Below, piece after piece: positions 8,528 to 17,962 of a stretch of 64,000 nt of DNA. The notes under the pieces are model-generated. The model searched no databases, was not told the DNA's origin, and worked only from the letters and a program-made list of their open reading frames with translations. The translations under genes were made by a program, and so were the position numbers. The stretch is from Desulfobacter hydrogenophilus (GTDB lineage Bacteria > Desulfobacterota > Desulfobacteria > Desulfobacterales > Desulfobacteraceae), in NCBI RefSeq assembly GCF_004319545.1, contig NZ_CP036313.1:1924501-1988500 (forward strand). The letters run 5' to 3'. How positions within the stretch are numbered: the stretch's first letter is position 1; each line of letters begins with the position of its first letter.

Positions 8528-9748
8528 TTAAATTGGGACGCGTCTTATTCCGTATGCCAGAATAATTCCGAAAATAGCCCCTATGGCCAGGTTGGCGGCA
8601 AGAGTTAAGGCGACGATGGTCACAATGACAAATAATTCATTTCTGGTGTGCATGTCGCTGATGGTCAGGGCAAGCTGGCCTCCGGCAAATACCAGCAATA
8701 CGCCTAGGATGGACATGGGGATCAGAAAAAGCACATAAATAAATCCTGCCCCCAGAACCAGGGCAAGGCCTGCCATGATTCCGCCGATGATCAGATTTGA
8801 ACCTGCGGTTTTGGCGCCGAACCGGTAGTGGGCGGCAAGACCGCCTGCCCCGTGGCACATGGGCATGCCCCCGAAAATAAAGCTTAAAAGATTACCGGCA
8901 GCCATGGAAAAGCACAATGCCGTGTAGGTCATTTTTTCGGCATTGTCTCCAAAATAGTCCTTTGAAAGATCGGCCTGGGCGATTACCGCATTGCCCAGGG
9001 TCATGGGTAGCTGGGGCAGAACCACGGCAAACAAGGCAAAGGTGAAGTCCGGCAAGGCAGGAAATCCATGGGGGAAAAGGTGGGGAAAATACAGGCCCGG
9101 TTTAAGGGTGTTAATGCCCTGTTTCGTGCCCAGAATCAGGCCGAATAACAGGCCTAGGGCAATCACGATAAGGGCGGCCGGCAGTTTTTTATTGTTTAAA
9201 AAGACCAGGGTAACAACGATTCCGCAAATGCCGATAATCAGGGTGATGGGAATAAAACCTGCGGACTGAATCGTAAGGTAGGGTTCCGCGACCTGCTCAG
9301 CCCCTTTAAGTAGGGCTTTGCCCAGGATCATTTTCATCCCCTTGACCATGAGCAGAAGTCCTGTGGATAACTGGATACCCCGGATTACGGATCGCGGGAT
9401 GTATTTCCCGAATTTGTCCATGGACCCTGTGGCGCCGATCACCACAAGGCAGAGAAACATGAGAAATGCAGATGCCTGGATCTGGGGCGCTGTCATAGCA
9501 GTGGCAATGGCATAGGTGCCGATCACCTTCATGGGTTCCACCGGTACGGTGATGCCGTAATACACACCGCTGGCAATATAGAAGACGCCCATGGAAAAAA
9601 ACAGCCCTACGGGGTCAAGGCCGTTGACCAGGATCATACCAAGTGCTATGGGCAGGATGGTGCCAAGATCCCCCATGGCGCCTGCAAATTCGTTTCGGTT
9701 AAATAGGTATCTGGGTTGCCGGGTTTCCATATAGCTTTCCGTGCCCAT
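8528..9748 (-). CDS. Putative sulfate/molybdate transporter, MOT1/SulP-related
   Basis: About 400 residues with 10-12 hydrophobic segments. Motifs FNRNEFAGAMGDLGTILPIA and YGITVPVEPMKVIG, with PMCHGAGGLAAHYRFGAKT later, are those of the MOT1-like branch of SulP relatives, which take up molybdate or sulfate. It lacks the cytosolic STAS domain of true SulP proteins, which fits MOT1. Two starts are possible: ATG 9748 and ATG 9730, the latter with GGAAAG just upstream; I keep the longer because the difference is six residues. In a sulfate reducer either sulfate or molybdate (for molybdopterin oxidoreductases) is a sensible substrate. Confidence 0.82.
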   Translation of the reverse strand: MGTESYMETRQPRYLFNRNEFAGAMGDLGTILPIALGMILVNGLDPVGLFFSMGVFYIASGVYYGITVPVEPMKVIGTYAIATAMTAPQIQASAFLMFLCLVVIGATGSMDKFGKYIPRSVIRGIQLSTGLLLMVKGMKMILGKALLKGAEQVAEPYLTIQSAGFIPITLIIGICGIVVTLVFLNNKKLPAALIVIALGLLFGLILGTKQGINTLKPGLYFPHLFPHGFPALPDFTFALFAVVLPQLPMTLGNAVIAQADLSKDYFGDNAEKMTYTALCFSMAAGNLLSFIFGGMPMCHGAGGLAAHYRFGAKTAGSNLIIGGIMAGLALVLGAGFIYVLFLIPMSILGVLLVFAGGQLALTISDMHTRNELFVIVTIVALTLAANLAIGAIFGIILAYGIRRVPI

Positions 9749-9762
9749 TTTAATAAGTTTTT

Positions 9763-9815
9763 AAATTATTTTCATGCGTTGTTGTGGGTTGATTCTTGCA
9801 AACCCATGGTTGTTA
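9763..9815 (+). repeat. Dispersed GTTGTGGGTTGA palindromic repeat, copy A
   Basis: Reads TTTTCATGCGTTGTTGTGGG then TTGATTCTTGCAAACCCATGG. The arms GGGTTGA and AAACCCA can pair around a short loop. Related copies lie at 9841-9908, 20391-20486 and 53271-53340. Confidence 0.55.
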
Positions 9816-9824
9816 TATCAAAAT

Positions 9825-9840
9825 TTTAATCTGCGGTCCT
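9825..9840 (+). repeat. Solitary end of the MITE-like repeat
   Basis: TTTTAATCTGCGGTCCTAA matches the right terminal repeat of the 44534-44695 element. It sits directly between two copies of the GTTGTGGG repeat, so two repeat families meet here. Confidence 0.5.
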
Positions 9841-9908
9841 AAATTACTTTATGCTTTGTTGTGGGGGGCAGTCTCGGTGTCATTCGATCAGATCAACCCA
9901 TGGCGGTT
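9841..9908 (+). repeat. Dispersed GTTGTGGGTTGA palindromic repeat, copy B
   Basis: AAATTACTTTATGCTTTGTT opens the copy, followed by GTGGGGGGCAG and closing with GATCAACCCATGGCGGTTA. Same order of blocks as copies A and C. Confidence 0.55.
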
Positions 9909-9946
9909 AAATGACCAGTGGTTTATTGCCCAACAAAGCTCGGGCC

Positions 9947-11656
9947 TCAGGCCGGAGACCTGGGCTTTTCCAGGAGATCCGCCAGTAGCTTTTTTGCTTT
10001 TTGAATATAAGACACCGGCAGAAGGTCTTTCATGGCCTTGTCGTCTGCAAAGTGCATAAGCATGGCCTGGGCAAAGTACCTGTTACTCCTAAAAAATTGG
10101 GTAAAATGGGGAGCCTTGGGCCTGGGTTTGGAAATGACATAGGTATCAAAAAATATTCGGTAAAATTCCCTTTGGGGCCGGTAGTGGACGGCAAACGCCT
10201 GGAGCCGTTTATTGATTTCGGGAATGGCGTCTTTGGGCGGGACTTTTTTATCGGCATATTCTTCAAGGGTAAAAAAACTTTTTTCCATAAGTGCGGCACG
10301 TATACTGACCATGATTTCCAGGTCCGTATCATGGGTCACTTCACAGATCATGTCACAAAGGTTTAAGGTCGCTTCTAAAGATTTAAAGTCGGTTTTAAAA
10401 AGTAAAGAGATATAAGCTTCTTTTACCTCCTTTTTTTCATCCGTAAGCCGGGATTCGTCCAGAGCAAGGTTTTCAATGGCCCGCCGGATTTCAAACAACG
10501 CCCTTTCCACCTGCCCCAGGCCGGCACTGCTGTTATCCTCTTCCATGAACACCCGGTTCATTTTGTTTACAAGCCCCTTGAAAAATAGCTGGAAAAGATC
10601 ATTCACCGGGGGCTGGAATGCCGGGTTCTGGGTAAATTCCCGGCAGAACTGTGTAATGTGGGGCACGCTAAACAGGATATTCATTCTGTGCCGCAGGGCG
10701 GAAACAGCTGTCTGATGAGGTATGTCTTCCTTTTCAAGCGCTTTGGGCCATACGTCGAAAAATAGCCACAGCATATTTTGCCTGAGCTGGGAAAATGTAT
10801 CGCCGATGATGGATCTGGAAGGAATGTCCAGAATTTGACTCAACCTATAAGCCCTCGTCAGGAATCGGTCCATCTTTTTTAATATACCATAGATGGCGGC
10901 ATCCAGCTTTTCCATGGAGCTGAAGTACTCTTTTTTGTTTTCTTGGCTGGTTACGGTCCGAGCACGGGTATAAAGCAGTTTGGTGAACATTTCATTGTAA
11001 CTGGTGATTTCATGCCGGGATTTACTGGTAATGGAGCCCAGGGTTGTTTTTTCCATGCTCGGCAGCCTGGCACCGGCCAGACGGCAGATCAGGTCTGCGT
11101 CATTAATATCTTCGATATATTCAAACCATGGCTTGTCCTGGGCCAGGCTGAAAATAAGCCCTTTCAGGGTGTTGGCGACAAGACGCTTATAATCTCTGCC
11201 TGCCGTGCTTTGTTTAATAATGGACTGCATATCAGGGTTCAGCAGGCTGTCGTCCTGGTTTTCCAGATTGGATTGTGCCAGGTGAAAATAGGTAATGATG
11301 ATATTTGTGGTGAGCAGTTCAATGGTGGTTCTATTATCTGCCTCCTGGATGTCCTCCTGGGAAATGCTGACCCCTATATCAAATGAGACCGCAGGCAGAT
11401 CCTGGATCAGCAGCTTAAACAGCGTATAAAGTTCCTCGATATGCTGGTCCGGCAGCACAAATTGGGCCTTCCTCATCTCTTCAAGGAAAAATCGGGTAAT
11501 TCTTTTGATGGGGACAAGGGGATAACCGCGCTCGTCTTCGGCGTATTTTTTTACAGGCGTTAGGCCTTCACCCCCCCGGCGCATGATTTCCGGCATGTCA
11601 TTGGTATATAGCCTGTCCCGGAAAGCCCGGATTTTATTTTCATTTAGTATTGTCAA
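9947..11656 (-). CDS. Conserved-looking hypothetical protein, 569 aa, coupled to FapA-domain gene
   Basis: I do not recognise a family. The 569 residues are soluble, rich in charged amphipathic helices, with no signal peptide, membrane segment or obvious catalytic motif. A tyrosine/phenylalanine-rich segment near the C-terminus (FYRIFFDTYVISK) precedes KPRPKAP. Its start overlaps the end of the FapA-domain gene by 17 bases in a different frame, so the two are translationally coupled and probably act together. The start codon region lies inside that upstream gene. Its length and consistent codon use argue strongly that it is real. A scaffold or regulatory partner of the FapA-like protein is an inference only. 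Confidence 0.7.
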   Translation of the reverse strand: MTILNENKIRAFRDRLYTNDMPEIMRRGGEGLTPVKKYAEDERGYPLVPIKRITRFFLEEMRKAQFVLPDQHIEELYTLFKLLIQDLPAVSFDIGVSISQEDIQEADNRTTIELLTTNIIITYFHLAQSNLENQDDSLLNPDMQSIIKQSTAGRDYKRLVANTLKGLIFSLAQDKPWFEYIEDINDADLICRLAGARLPSMEKTTLGSITSKSRHEITSYNEMFTKLLYTRARTVTSQENKKEYFSSMEKLDAAIYGILKKMDRFLTRAYRLSQILDIPSRSIIGDTFSQLRQNMLWLFFDVWPKALEKEDIPHQTAVSALRHRMNILFSVPHITQFCREFTQNPAFQPPVNDLFQLFFKGLVNKMNRVFMEEDNSSAGLGQVERALFEIRRAIENLALDESRLTDEKKEVKEAYISLLFKTDFKSLEATLNLCDMICEVTHDTDLEIMVSIRAALMEKSFFTLEEYADKKVPPKDAIPEINKRLQAFAVHYRPQREFYRIFFDTYVISKPRPKAPHFTQFFRSNRYFAQAMLMHFADDKAMKDLLPVSYIQKAKKLLADLLEKPRSPA

Positions 11657-13664
11657 CGATGTCTATTCCCAATGCAGTGTCTTCCTCTGTGGCGATAAGG
11701 GTTTGAAGAATTTTTACATTATTTCTGACCTCAATTATTTCCATGGATACATCCGGGCCGTTTATCATGGTTCCCGGAATGACCTGGCCTGAGACAACCG
11801 CCTGGGCGACCCCCGGATTGCGTTGCTGCCACTGGGTGAAATTGTTTTGTTCGCTTTTCAATTTTTCAAGGGTACTTTCCAGCCGGCTCCATTCAGCCTG
11901 GAATTTTCTTCTCTGACTTTTTCCCTTTTCAATACGGTCAAGCAGTTGGTTCAGCTCTCTGTCCAACCGCATCAGCAAATGGTTGTTCACCTGTATTTGG
12001 GATTTGAGTCCACGTGTGGTGGGATCTCCTGGGTTTTTTGACAGCAAAAAGTTTTCGTGTCTTGCCCTGTCGATTTCGTGAACCAGTCCCAACGTATTTG
12101 TTGTGTCACGCAAAATGTCTTCGGACAGGGAATCCAGCTTTTCATTGATGCGTTCCTGCTCGTCCATCGTGTGTTCAATCCGGTCCTGGATATTTTTCAG
12201 TTCCCGGGCAGTGAAGGTGTCAACACCAAACGTAACGGTGTTGGGCACGGATTTCTCGGTACCCAGGTGCTGGGTAAAAAGCCCTTTGTTGCAGGTGATG
12301 TCCGAAGAGATGATTTCTCCTCTTTTGATGATTACCGCACCGGAGGTGATGATCCGGCTATCCATAATTTCTTTGTCCACGGTGAGGTTGCCCAGGCAGT
12401 AAATAGTGGAGTTCTGCACAAATTTTATGCTGACATTGCCCCGGGCATATACACTGCCGCCGATCATCCCGTTGAGAACTGTGACATCTCCTGAGGCCCG
12501 GATTTTTCCGCCGTCCACCGTGCCGACACGGACCACATGTCCCACGGCTTTAAATCCGGCCTTGAGTGTACCTTTGATGACGATATCTCCGTCATAGTCA
12601 ATGTGCCCGGTTTCGAAATTGACATCATTGGGCGCAGTAAAGGCATGGCTTACCTGAATTTTGTTAGATCGGTCAAGAGTCGGTGTGCCGCTGATTTCGG
12701 CATAGAGTTCAAGGCCGTCGGAAGAGCGGACAACCCCTGTGCCGTATTTCAGGGCCATGTCTGCCGCGGCAGGAACGGAAAGAACCTGGTCAAAGATATT
12801 TTTCCCCTCACCGGCTTCAGTCATGGGAAATTTTTTTGCCAGCAGACTTCCTTTTTTCACCCAGGGAATGGGGCCTCTGTCTTTGAAATCAATGTTGCCA
12901 TCTTCGTCAATATCCCCGGCCTTGAGATGGTCTGTTTCAAAAAAATATTCGATCCTGGCATCCTTGCCCGGTACCGTATCCGTTCCCTGCGCCACCCGGA
13001 ACGGCTTGGTTTTGAATCCAGAGGAATTTATGAATTTCTCCACTGCAGAGGATTCAACCAGACCGTAAACGATGCCGTTATCCTCCAGTTGTTCAATGAT
13101 TTTTGCGGCAGCCACCGTGTCTTTAAACTTATCTGTTTTTCTTATAAATGCCGCCATACCGGAGGCATCCACTTTCAGCATTACGCCGCAGTCAAGTTCT
13201 TTGTCCATGGCGTAATCTGTCTGTTGAGGCTCAGGCGTTGCCGCAGACTTGGATGGCCGGGCCGTCCCCTGGGGGGCCTGTTCTCTTTGAAGCTGCTGCC
13301 TGATCTGCTGGTACTGTTCCTGGTTAAGTATCTGGGTTTGTATCCATATTTTACAGAGAAGCTCTGGTTGTTTCCTTTTCGCAAGTTTGTTTGTCTGCCG
13401 GGTCATCTCCGCATGGAATTGTTCTTTGCTGACAATACCTAGGTCAACGGCACAATTTCCGAATACCTGATTCTTCTGGATGGTTTTTAACGCAGCATAA
13501 CTGGCCAGAAGCGCTTTCATCTGTTTGTCGGTAAGAATATTTTCTTTTTCAAAATAGTTTTTTAACGCAAGATCAAGGTTGTCTGCGTCACGACATGCTT
13601 CTATCGCTTGTGCGCACTGAGTTTTTGTAATGAATTTTTTTTGTATGGCTAGTTTTTCTAGCAT
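11640..13664 (-). CDS. FapA (DUF342) domain protein with N-terminal MshEN-like region
   Basis: 674 residues. Residues 1-130 look like repeated short helical units (FITKTQCAQAIEAC, ILTDKQMKALLASY, IVSKEQFHAEM, ILNQEQYQQIRQQL), similar to the N-terminal domains of type II secretion ATPases and some c-di-GMP sensors. A Gln/Pro-rich linker follows. Residues about 155-500 are the flagellar assembly protein A domain: a long beta-helix with repeated Gly turns (VHRIG-like VVRVGTVDGGKIRASGDV, IGGSVYARGNV). Residues 490-620 form a coiled coil. FapA-type proteins are cytoplasmic polymerising or scaffold proteins linked to flagella and polarity. The gene is not next to the flagellar cluster here. It is first of a two-gene operon, diverging from frdC. 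Confidence 0.8.
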   Translation of the reverse strand: MLEKLAIQKKFITKTQCAQAIEACRDADNLDLALKNYFEKENILTDKQMKALLASYAALKTIQKNQVFGNCAVDLGIVSKEQFHAEMTRQTNKLAKRKQPELLCKIWIQTQILNQEQYQQIRQQLQREQAPQGTARPSKSAATPEPQQTDYAMDKELDCGVMLKVDASGMAAFIRKTDKFKDTVAAAKIIEQLEDNGIVYGLVESSAVEKFINSSGFKTKPFRVAQGTDTVPGKDARIEYFFETDHLKAGDIDEDGNIDFKDRGPIPWVKKGSLLAKKFPMTEAGEGKNIFDQVLSVPAAADMALKYGTGVVRSSDGLELYAEISGTPTLDRSNKIQVSHAFTAPNDVNFETGHIDYDGDIVIKGTLKAGFKAVGHVVRVGTVDGGKIRASGDVTVLNGMIGGSVYARGNVSIKFVQNSTIYCLGNLTVDKEIMDSRIITSGAVIIKRGEIISSDITCNKGLFTQHLGTEKSVPNTVTFGVDTFTARELKNIQDRIEHTMDEQERINEKLDSLSEDILRDTTNTLGLVHEIDRARHENFLLSKNPGDPTTRGLKSQIQVNNHLLMRLDRELNQLLDRIEKGKSQRRKFQAEWSRLESTLEKLKSEQNNFTQWQQRNPGVAQAVVSGQVIPGTMINGPDVSMEIIEVRNNVKILQTLIATEEDTALGIDIVDNTK

Positions 13665-14123
13665 ATAGATCGTCGTATTAAATGATAAATCATATTGTGA
13701 AACTTAAAACGGCGCCTTTTATCAAGATTCATCCAGCTTGGAAATGAATTGTTTTATTGTGGCCTATCAAGGGTAAAACTTCAAGAAAAAACAAAATGGC
13801 CTAGTCATTTTGGATAATTCAGGAATGTTTTCCGGTAAAACCGTCGGGCGCTTGACACCCCCCAATTGATGTTTTTTAAGGCAGGGTCTTTGACAATAAA
13901 ATTTGACAAAACCCGTGGTTTGGATTTATTACGGGGGTTGACCGCGTCTCGGGGCTGGCGGATGGGACATACCTGCACCATTTCTCATCTTAGGGTCAAG
14001 CGGAACCTGAGTGACTATAGTAAATGCATTTAAAAAAATAATGCCTATGTCTGTAGGAATATAGTTAAATAGGCAGATCTGCAAGGATGCATTTAAAACG
14101 ATAACACGAAGGAGGTTTCTATA
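13665..14123. other. 459-bp divergent promoter region between fapA-like gene and frdC
   Basis: No gene seen. It contains several TTGACA-like hexamers (near 13852, 13889 and 13901), an imperfect inverted repeat AACCCGT...ACGGGGGTT at about 13911-13940, and a second one TGCCTAT...ATAGGCA at about 14041-14076 just ahead of frdC. ATGCATTTAAAA occurs twice (about 14024 and 14091). These are candidate operators for frd expression, not proven. Confidence 0.4.
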
Positions 14124-15089
14124 TTGAGAAGCTACGCCATTGAATCAATCAAGAAAAAGAGCAGGCTTCCGGCCCGGCTGGATTTTCTCCAGAGCTTTAC
14201 CGGTCTTGTTCTGGGGCTGTTCGTGTGTGTGCATATCGTTTTGAACGCCAGCATCATTCCTGGGCCGCGAGCTTTTAACTGGGTCTCCCAAAACATGGCT
14301 CTTTCATTCTTGTCCAACACCGGACAGGGCTATCCCATTGCCGTCTTTTTCGCCGTATTTGTTGTATCTACCGTGTTTATCGTCCATGCTTTATTAGGTA
14401 TCAGAAAATTTCCCATTTCCTGGAAACAACACCGTATCATGAAAGACCAGATGGCCATGATGAAGCATCAGGATACCAATCTATGGTATATTCAGGCCTT
14501 GACCGGTTTTCTTATGCTTTTTGTCGGTTCTGTTCATCTTTACACCATGCTTACCCATCCAGGTTCCATTGATGCCTACCTGTGCGCCAACAGGGTGGTG
14601 TCCCACAATACGTGGTTTGTCTACCTGGTTTTGCTAGTGTGTGTGGTGTTTCACGGCAACATTGGCCTTTATAGGCTGTGCATGAAATGGGGTTGGTTCC
14701 AGGGGATTGATTATCAAAAGGGCAGAGCGAATCGGGCGAAACTGAAAAATTTGCGAAACAAGCTGATCATTGTTTTTTTGTCTGCGGGGCTCCTCGCTCT
14801 TACCGTCTTTATGATTAATGGCCTGCGTCACAAAGATGGTGAACTCGATCAGTCCTCCATCGCCGCCCAGACCTATGAGGCTGAGCCTGCAGCAGTGAAT
14901 ACGTTTCATGCAGAACCGCCTGACACTGAACCACTGCATGAACAAGTCGTACCCCCTATCGAAGAAACCGTGAGCCATGACAGCGTGCCTGCCGTTCATG
15001 AATTTGAACTCGCCTATGAAGAAAACGCCGTCGAAGGGGACGTCCAGCACATTATAGAAGGCAGTCATGGTCCACAAGGAACACTCTAA
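14124..15089 (+). CDS. frdC: Fumarate reductase/succinate dehydrogenase cytochrome b subunit
   Basis: 321 residues. Five membrane helices span about residues 20-235. Histidines in VCVHIVLN, FIVHALLG, GSVHLYTM and VVFHGNIGLYR sit where the four axial ligands of the two b haems lie in the Wolinella-type B-class enzyme, so this subunit carries quinone chemistry and dihaem electron transfer. The start is a TTG at 14124, supported by AAGGAGG eight bases upstream; no ATG competes. Residues 245-321 are an additional acidic, Pro/Glu/His-rich tail after the last helix, absent from the 256-residue Wolinella protein. frdA follows after 15 bases. In complete oxidisers this complex oxidises succinate with menaquinone. 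Confidence 0.92.
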   Translation: MRSYAIESIKKKSRLPARLDFLQSFTGLVLGLFVCVHIVLNASIIPGPRAFNWVSQNMALSFLSNTGQGYPIAVFFAVFVVSTVFIVHALLGIRKFPISWKQHRIMKDQMAMMKHQDTNLWYIQALTGFLMLFVGSVHLYTMLTHPGSIDAYLCANRVVSHNTWFVYLVLLVCVVFHGNIGLYRLCMKWGWFQGIDYQKGRANRAKLKNLRNKLIIVFLSAGLLALTVFMINGLRHKDGELDQSSIAAQTYEAEPAAVNTFHAEPPDTEPLHEQVVPPIEETVSHDSVPAVHEFELAYEENAVEGDVQHIIEGSHGPQGTL

Positions 15090-15104
15090 GAAAGGGAAAG
15101 CCCA

Positions 15105-17075
15105 ATGAATATCATATATACGGATTCTCTCATTATTGGTGGCGGTCTGGCAGGGCTTCGCGTCGCCATTGCATCCAAGCAACGGGGCTATGATTCCATT
15201 ATTCTGTCTCTAGTGCCGGCCAGACGGTCTCAATCTGCAGCGGCCCAGGGCGGCATGCAGGCAAGCCTTGGTGCCTGCATCAAAGGCGAGGGGGATGATG
15301 AAGATGTTCACTTTGCAGATACGGTTAAAGGTGCTGACTGGGGGTGTGACCAGGATGTCGCCAGAATGTTTGTTAATACGGCGCCTAAGGCCATCCGCCA
15401 GCTCTCTGCCTGGGGCGTTCCCTGGTCCAGGATTCGGGGTGGTGATCAGGAAGTCATTATTAATGGCAACAAGGAGACCATCACTGAGAAGCAGGAGGCC
15501 CACGGCCTGATTTCGGCCCGGAATTTCGGCGGTACTCAAAAATGGCGCACCTGTTTTACCGCCGATGGTACCGGTCACACCATGCTCTATACCATGGGCA
15601 ACAAGGCCATTCAGATGGAGATCCCTGTCCATGACAGAAAAGAGGCTATTGCCTTGATTCACGAGGACGGCGTCTGCTATGGTGCCGTGGTCCGGGATCT
15701 GATCACCGGCGAACTTATCGCATATATTGCCAAAGCCACCACCATTGCCACGGGAGGATACGGTAGACTTTATGCCGTTTCCAGCAATGCCGTGATCTGT
15801 GAAGGCATTGGCTGTGCCATCGCCCTGGAAACCGGCATTGCCACCCTGGGGAATATGGAAGCCGTTCAGTTTCATCCCACCGGTATTGTGCCTGTGGGTA
15901 TTCTGGCCGGCGAAGGGTGCCGGGGGGATGGCGGCCTGCTTCTGGATAGGAATATGTACCGCTTCATGCTCGACTACGAGCCCGATAAAAAAGAGCTGGC
16001 CTCCCGCGACGTTGTGTCCCGGCGTATGATTGAGCATATGCGAAAGGGTAAAGGGGTCCAGTCCCCTTACGGAGAGCATCTCTGGCTGAACATCACCCTT
16101 TTGGGCCGCAAGCATATTGAAAAGAATCTGCGCGAGTTCAAAGAGATTTGCGAATACTTTCTGGGCATTGATCCGGTTTCGGAATACATCCCTGTAAGAC
16201 CCACCCAGCATTATTCCATGGGCGGGATCAGAACCAAGGCTACAGGCGAAAGCCCCACCCTTAAGGGACTTTTTTCGGCCGGTGAAGCCGCATGCTGGGA
16301 CCTGCACGGATTTAACCGCCTGGGTGGTAACTCTGTTGCTGAAACCGTTGTGGCCGGCATGATCATTGGTGAATTTGTGGCGGACTATTGTGGTGCCAAC
16401 AGCTTGAATATCTCCACCGCCACCATTGAACACTTTGTGAGCCGTGAAGAAGAAAAGATTGGCGGCCTGCTTACCCGGGAGTATGGGGAAAATCCCTTCC
16501 AGCTGAAAGCACAGATGCAGAAGATTATGATGGATAAAGTGGGCGTCTTTCGCAACGCATCGGATTTGGAACAGGCTGTGGACGCGCTTAAATCGCTTAA
16601 TCAGCGGGCAAAAAATATAGCTTTGCGGAACAAGATCTCGTCGGCCAGCCCCGAGCTGGTGGAAGCCATTCGGGTACCCAAGATGATCAAATTAGCCCAG
16701 TGTGTAGCTTATGGTGCCTTGCTGAGAACCGAAAGCCGCGGGGCCCATGCCCGGGAAGATTTCCCGGAGAGAAACGACCGCGATTGGCTCAAGCGCACCC
16801 TGACGTCCTGGAAGGACGACGAGGCAGACTTGCCGGATGTCACCTATGAAGCGCTGGATGTCATGAAGATGGAACTGCCGCCGGGCGCCAGGGGATATGG
16901 TGTGGACAAGACCATTCACCATCCGGATACGGAAAAACGCGAGGCACAGATCAAAGAGATCAAAAAGGCCAATAAAAAAGCAGACCGCTTCGAGATGCAG
17001 GCGCTGCTTAATCCCACTCCCATCCCGGAAAAATTCAAAGGTAAAAACGAGCGTATCGGCAGGGGGTATAAATAA
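15105..17075 (+). CDS. frdA: Fumarate reductase/succinate dehydrogenase flavoprotein subunit
   Basis: 656 residues, the length of B-type FrdA. The N-terminal Rossmann motif is [34 protein letters not shown] follows and includes the FAD-anchoring region; [20 protein letters not shown] and [11 protein letters not shown] form the dicarboxylate site, and [18 protein letters not shown] lines FAD. It catalyses succinate/fumarate interconversion at the cytoplasmic face, passing electrons to FrdB. GAAAGGGAAAG precedes the ATG by a few bases, and the stop overlaps the frdB start (TAATG), so the operon is tightly coupled. Confidence 0.95.
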   Translation: MNIIYTDSLIIGGGLAGLRVAIASKQRGYDSIILSLVPARRSQSAAAQGGMQASLGACIKGEGDDEDVHFADTVKGADWGCDQDVARMFVNTAPKAIRQLSAWGVPWSRIRGGDQEVIINGNKETITEKQEAHGLISARNFGGTQKWRTCFTADGTGHTMLYTMGNKAIQMEIPVHDRKEAIALIHEDGVCYGAVVRDLITGELIAYIAKATTIATGGYGRLYAVSSNAVICEGIGCAIALETGIATLGNMEAVQFHPTGIVPVGILAGEGCRGDGGLLLDRNMYRFMLDYEPDKKELASRDVVSRRMIEHMRKGKGVQSPYGEHLWLNITLLGRKHIEKNLREFKEICEYFLGIDPVSEYIPVRPTQHYSMGGIRTKATGESPTLKGLFSAGEAACWDLHGFNRLGGNSVAETVVAGMIIGEFVADYCGANSLNISTATIEHFVSREEEKIGGLLTREYGENPFQLKAQMQKIMMDKVGVFRNASDLEQAVDALKSLNQRAKNIALRNKISSASPELVEAIRVPKMIKLAQCVAYGALLRTESRGAHAREDFPERNDRDWLKRTLTSWKDDEADLPDVTYEALDVMKMELPPGARGYGVDKTIHHPDTEKREAQIKEIKKANKKADRFEMQALLNPTPIPEKFKGKNERIGRGYK

Positions 17076-17809
17076 TGAGTCAAGAAGGCAGAATTTTAAA
17101 ATTTGAGATATTTCGGTATAACCCCCAGAAAAAGGGTGACGAACCGCGCATGGTACCCTACGAGGTCACCGAAACCCCGGGGATGACCCTTTTCATTGCA
17201 TTAAACGAGATCCGGGAGCAACAGGACGCCTCCTTGCAGTTTGATTTCGTCTGCCGGGCCGGGAGCTGCGGTTCCTGTGGTATGGTGATCAACGGCAAAC
17301 CTGATTTGGCCTGCCGGACCCTGACCTCAAAATTTGAGGATGGTCAGATTACCCTGCTGCCCCTGCCCGGGTTTGAACTCATTGGTGATCTGTCCGTAAA
17401 CACGGGTAAATTCATGCAGGCCATGAGCGAGCGGGTGGAATCCTGGATACATGATATTGGAACTGATGATATGAACTTCAACAAGCTGGAAGAGCGCATG
17501 GATCCCGATATCATGGATGAGGTATATGAGTTGGAACGCTGCATAGAGTGCGGGTGTTGTGTGTCTGCCTGCGCCACAAAACGTATGCGGCCGAATTTTT
17601 TGTCCGCCGTGGGTTTCATGCGACTGGCCCGGTTTTATCTGGATCCCAGGGACAAACGGACGGATGAAGAGTTTTACGAGATCATCGGTGATGATGACGG
17701 GGTGTTTGGCTGCATGACCCTTCTGGGGTGCGAGGATCACTGCCCCAAGAATTTGCCTCTTCAGACTCAGATTGCATTCCTGAGACGCAGGATGGTCATG
17801 GTTAAATAG
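17075..17809 (+). CDS. frdB: Fumarate reductase/succinate dehydrogenase iron-sulfur subunit
   Basis: 244 residues. Plant-type [2Fe-2S] ligands appear as CRAGSCGSCGMVINGKPDLAC. The [4Fe-4S] and [3Fe-4S] ligands appear as CIECGCCVSAC and CMTLLGCEDHCPKNLPL. The chain therefore has the standard three clusters carrying electrons between the FrdA flavin and the FrdC haems. The ATG overlaps the last base of the frdA stop, giving translational coupling. The next gene, fumarase, begins 153 bases later on the same strand and may have its own promoter. Confidence 0.95.
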   Translation: MSQEGRILKFEIFRYNPQKKGDEPRMVPYEVTETPGMTLFIALNEIREQQDASLQFDFVCRAGSCGSCGMVINGKPDLACRTLTSKFEDGQITLLPLPGFELIGDLSVNTGKFMQAMSERVESWIHDIGTDDMNFNKLEERMDPDIMDEVYELERCIECGCCVSACATKRMRPNFLSAVGFMRLARFYLDPRDKRTDEEFYEIIGDDDGVFGCMTLLGCEDHCPKNLPLQTQIAFLRRRMVMVK

Positions 17810-17962
17810 GAACACAGAAAAAATATAAAAGAAAATTGGACAATTGGTCCGGACTTTTATATTAAATATTTCAAATAATGGCGGCAGGCAGCAGGGAATT
17901 TAATACCTGTTACTTGTCAGATCTTCTAAAAGAGGGACAAACTACTAAAGAGGGAAAAACGA

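Noticed and set aside
12537..13442. 301-codon open frame opposite the FapA-domain gene
   Set aside because: Antisense to a gene with recognisable domains; low-complexity Phe/Cys/His composition typical of shadow frames.
15210..16433. 407-codon open frame on the minus strand opposite frdA
   Set aside because: It is antisense to a highly conserved frdA; its protein is rich in His, Gly and Asn as expected of an antisense shadow, and no ribosome site was seen.
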